Shown in pieces: positions 63,876 to 64,000 of a stretch of 64,000 nt of DNA. A program made the position numbers and the translations under genes. This DNA comes from Congeria kusceri (lineage: Eukaryota; Mollusca; Bivalvia; Myida; Dreissenidae), in assembly GCA_027627225.1 (NCBI GenBank), contig JAPFQT010000035.1:1341501-1405500 (forward strand). Reading direction: 5' to 3'. Under the pieces are notes generated by a model. That model was not told the origin of the DNA. It saw nothing but the letters and a program-made list of their open reading frames with translations, and searched no databases. Every line of letters starts with the position of its first letter. Positions within the stretch are counted from its first letter, which is position 1.

Positions 63876-63882
63876 CATTTGT

Positions 63883-64000
63883 TTAACCCTAAACATGATT
63901 TTTCTGATTTTTGATTAGCTGATATTCAGATTCACGGTATTGCCAGAACATAGATGGTTAATGACATGCACAAATTGTTGACACAACAGTTTTTTAAACT
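63883..64000. other. Right flank of the tandem array
   Basis: Sequence diverges from the unit immediately after CATTTGT, continuing TTAACCCTAAACATG. No feature is seen before the window ends. Confidence 0.7.

Larger units (their letters stand above)
33903..63882. repeat. Tandem array of eleven ~2,725-bp units with higher-order structure
   Basis: CATTTGTAACTAATTG starts at 33,903, 36,627, 39,351, 42,076, 44,801, 47,525, 50,249, 52,974, 55,699, 58,425 and 61,150. A final CATTTGT (63,876-63,882) is followed by unique sequence. Unit lengths are 2724, 2724, 2725, 2725, then the same four again, then 2726, 2725, 2726. The units differ at only a handful of positions each, so the array is young or well homogenised. 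The left and right edges are in the same phase, giving exactly 11 units plus 7 bp. A unit contains poly-A/poly-T tracts, a TATATAAA-type word, a simple-repeat block with inverted arms, a gene-derived segment, and ~1 kb of AT-rich sequence. No RNA gene was recognised. Confidence 0.97.

Noticed and set aside
33903..63882. rDNA, 5S, histone or snRNA gene cluster as an explanation for the 2.7-kb tandem array
   Set aside because: No rRNA, snRNA or histone-coding words were found in the unit on either strand.
33903..63882. The array as a pure assembly artefact
   Set aside because: Units carry consistent private and shared substitutions and length differences, which simple sequence duplication by an assembler would not create. 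The exact copy number still needs long reads, and a duplicated four-unit block could be partly artefactual.

Overview
This is a eukaryotic, gene-poor and repeat-dense window. It is about two-thirds AT and full of MITE-like elements, minisatellites and microsatellites. No intact multi-exon gene is visible. Several dispersed repeats match families I remember from bivalve mollusc genomes: a palindromic MITE near 0.87-1.71 kb, a ~167-bp repeat with a CpG-rich tail at 17.4-19.4 kb, and interleukin-17-like exon fragments at 14-16.7 kb. My best guess is a bivalve, possibly a dreissenid-type mussel. The species guess is from memory and cannot be confirmed here.

Layout. 0.2-2.4 kb: a three-level nest of terminal-inverted-repeat (TIR) elements, with target-site duplications visible for the innermost one. 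3.85-6.80 kb: a ~2.96-kb element with CAGT-starting TIRs flanked by TA. 7.0-7.5 and 19.7-21.0 kb: two arrays of one 26-bp minisatellite family. 10.0-10.7 kb: penta- and trinucleotide microsatellites. 11.6-12.4 kb: a fold-back element bounded by TTAA, with partial relatives at 0.4 and 32.5 kb. 12.8-13.3 kb: a 32/64-bp minisatellite. 13.4-14.0 kb: a second copy of the innermost element from the left end. 14.3-16.7 kb: fragments of a small gene family whose last exon looks IL-17-like. One last exon is open and one is broken. 16.8-19.4 kb: a TTAA-bounded MITE, then a bivalve-type composite repeat. 22-30 kb: more minisatellites, hairpins and a decayed mariner transposase (27.3-28.5 kb). 29.2-29.8 kb: a 43-bp minisatellite and a 124-bp MITE.

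The right half (33,903-63,882) is one tandem array of eleven near-identical units of 2,724-2,726 bp. Unit lengths and shared substitutions show a higher-order structure: a four-unit block (1-2-3-4) is repeated with the same total length (10,898 bp), followed by a 5-4-5 tail. Each unit holds a simple-repeat block with a near-perfect inverted repeat, and a segment clearly homologous to the sequence just upstream of the IL-17-like exon at 14.4 kb. The array therefore appears to carry a captured fragment of that gene family. It begins and ends in the same phase, with the 7-mer CATTTGT at both edges.

No tRNA, rRNA, snRNA or histone gene was recognised. The long open frames inside the arrays are by-products of stop-poor simple repeats and are not called as genes.
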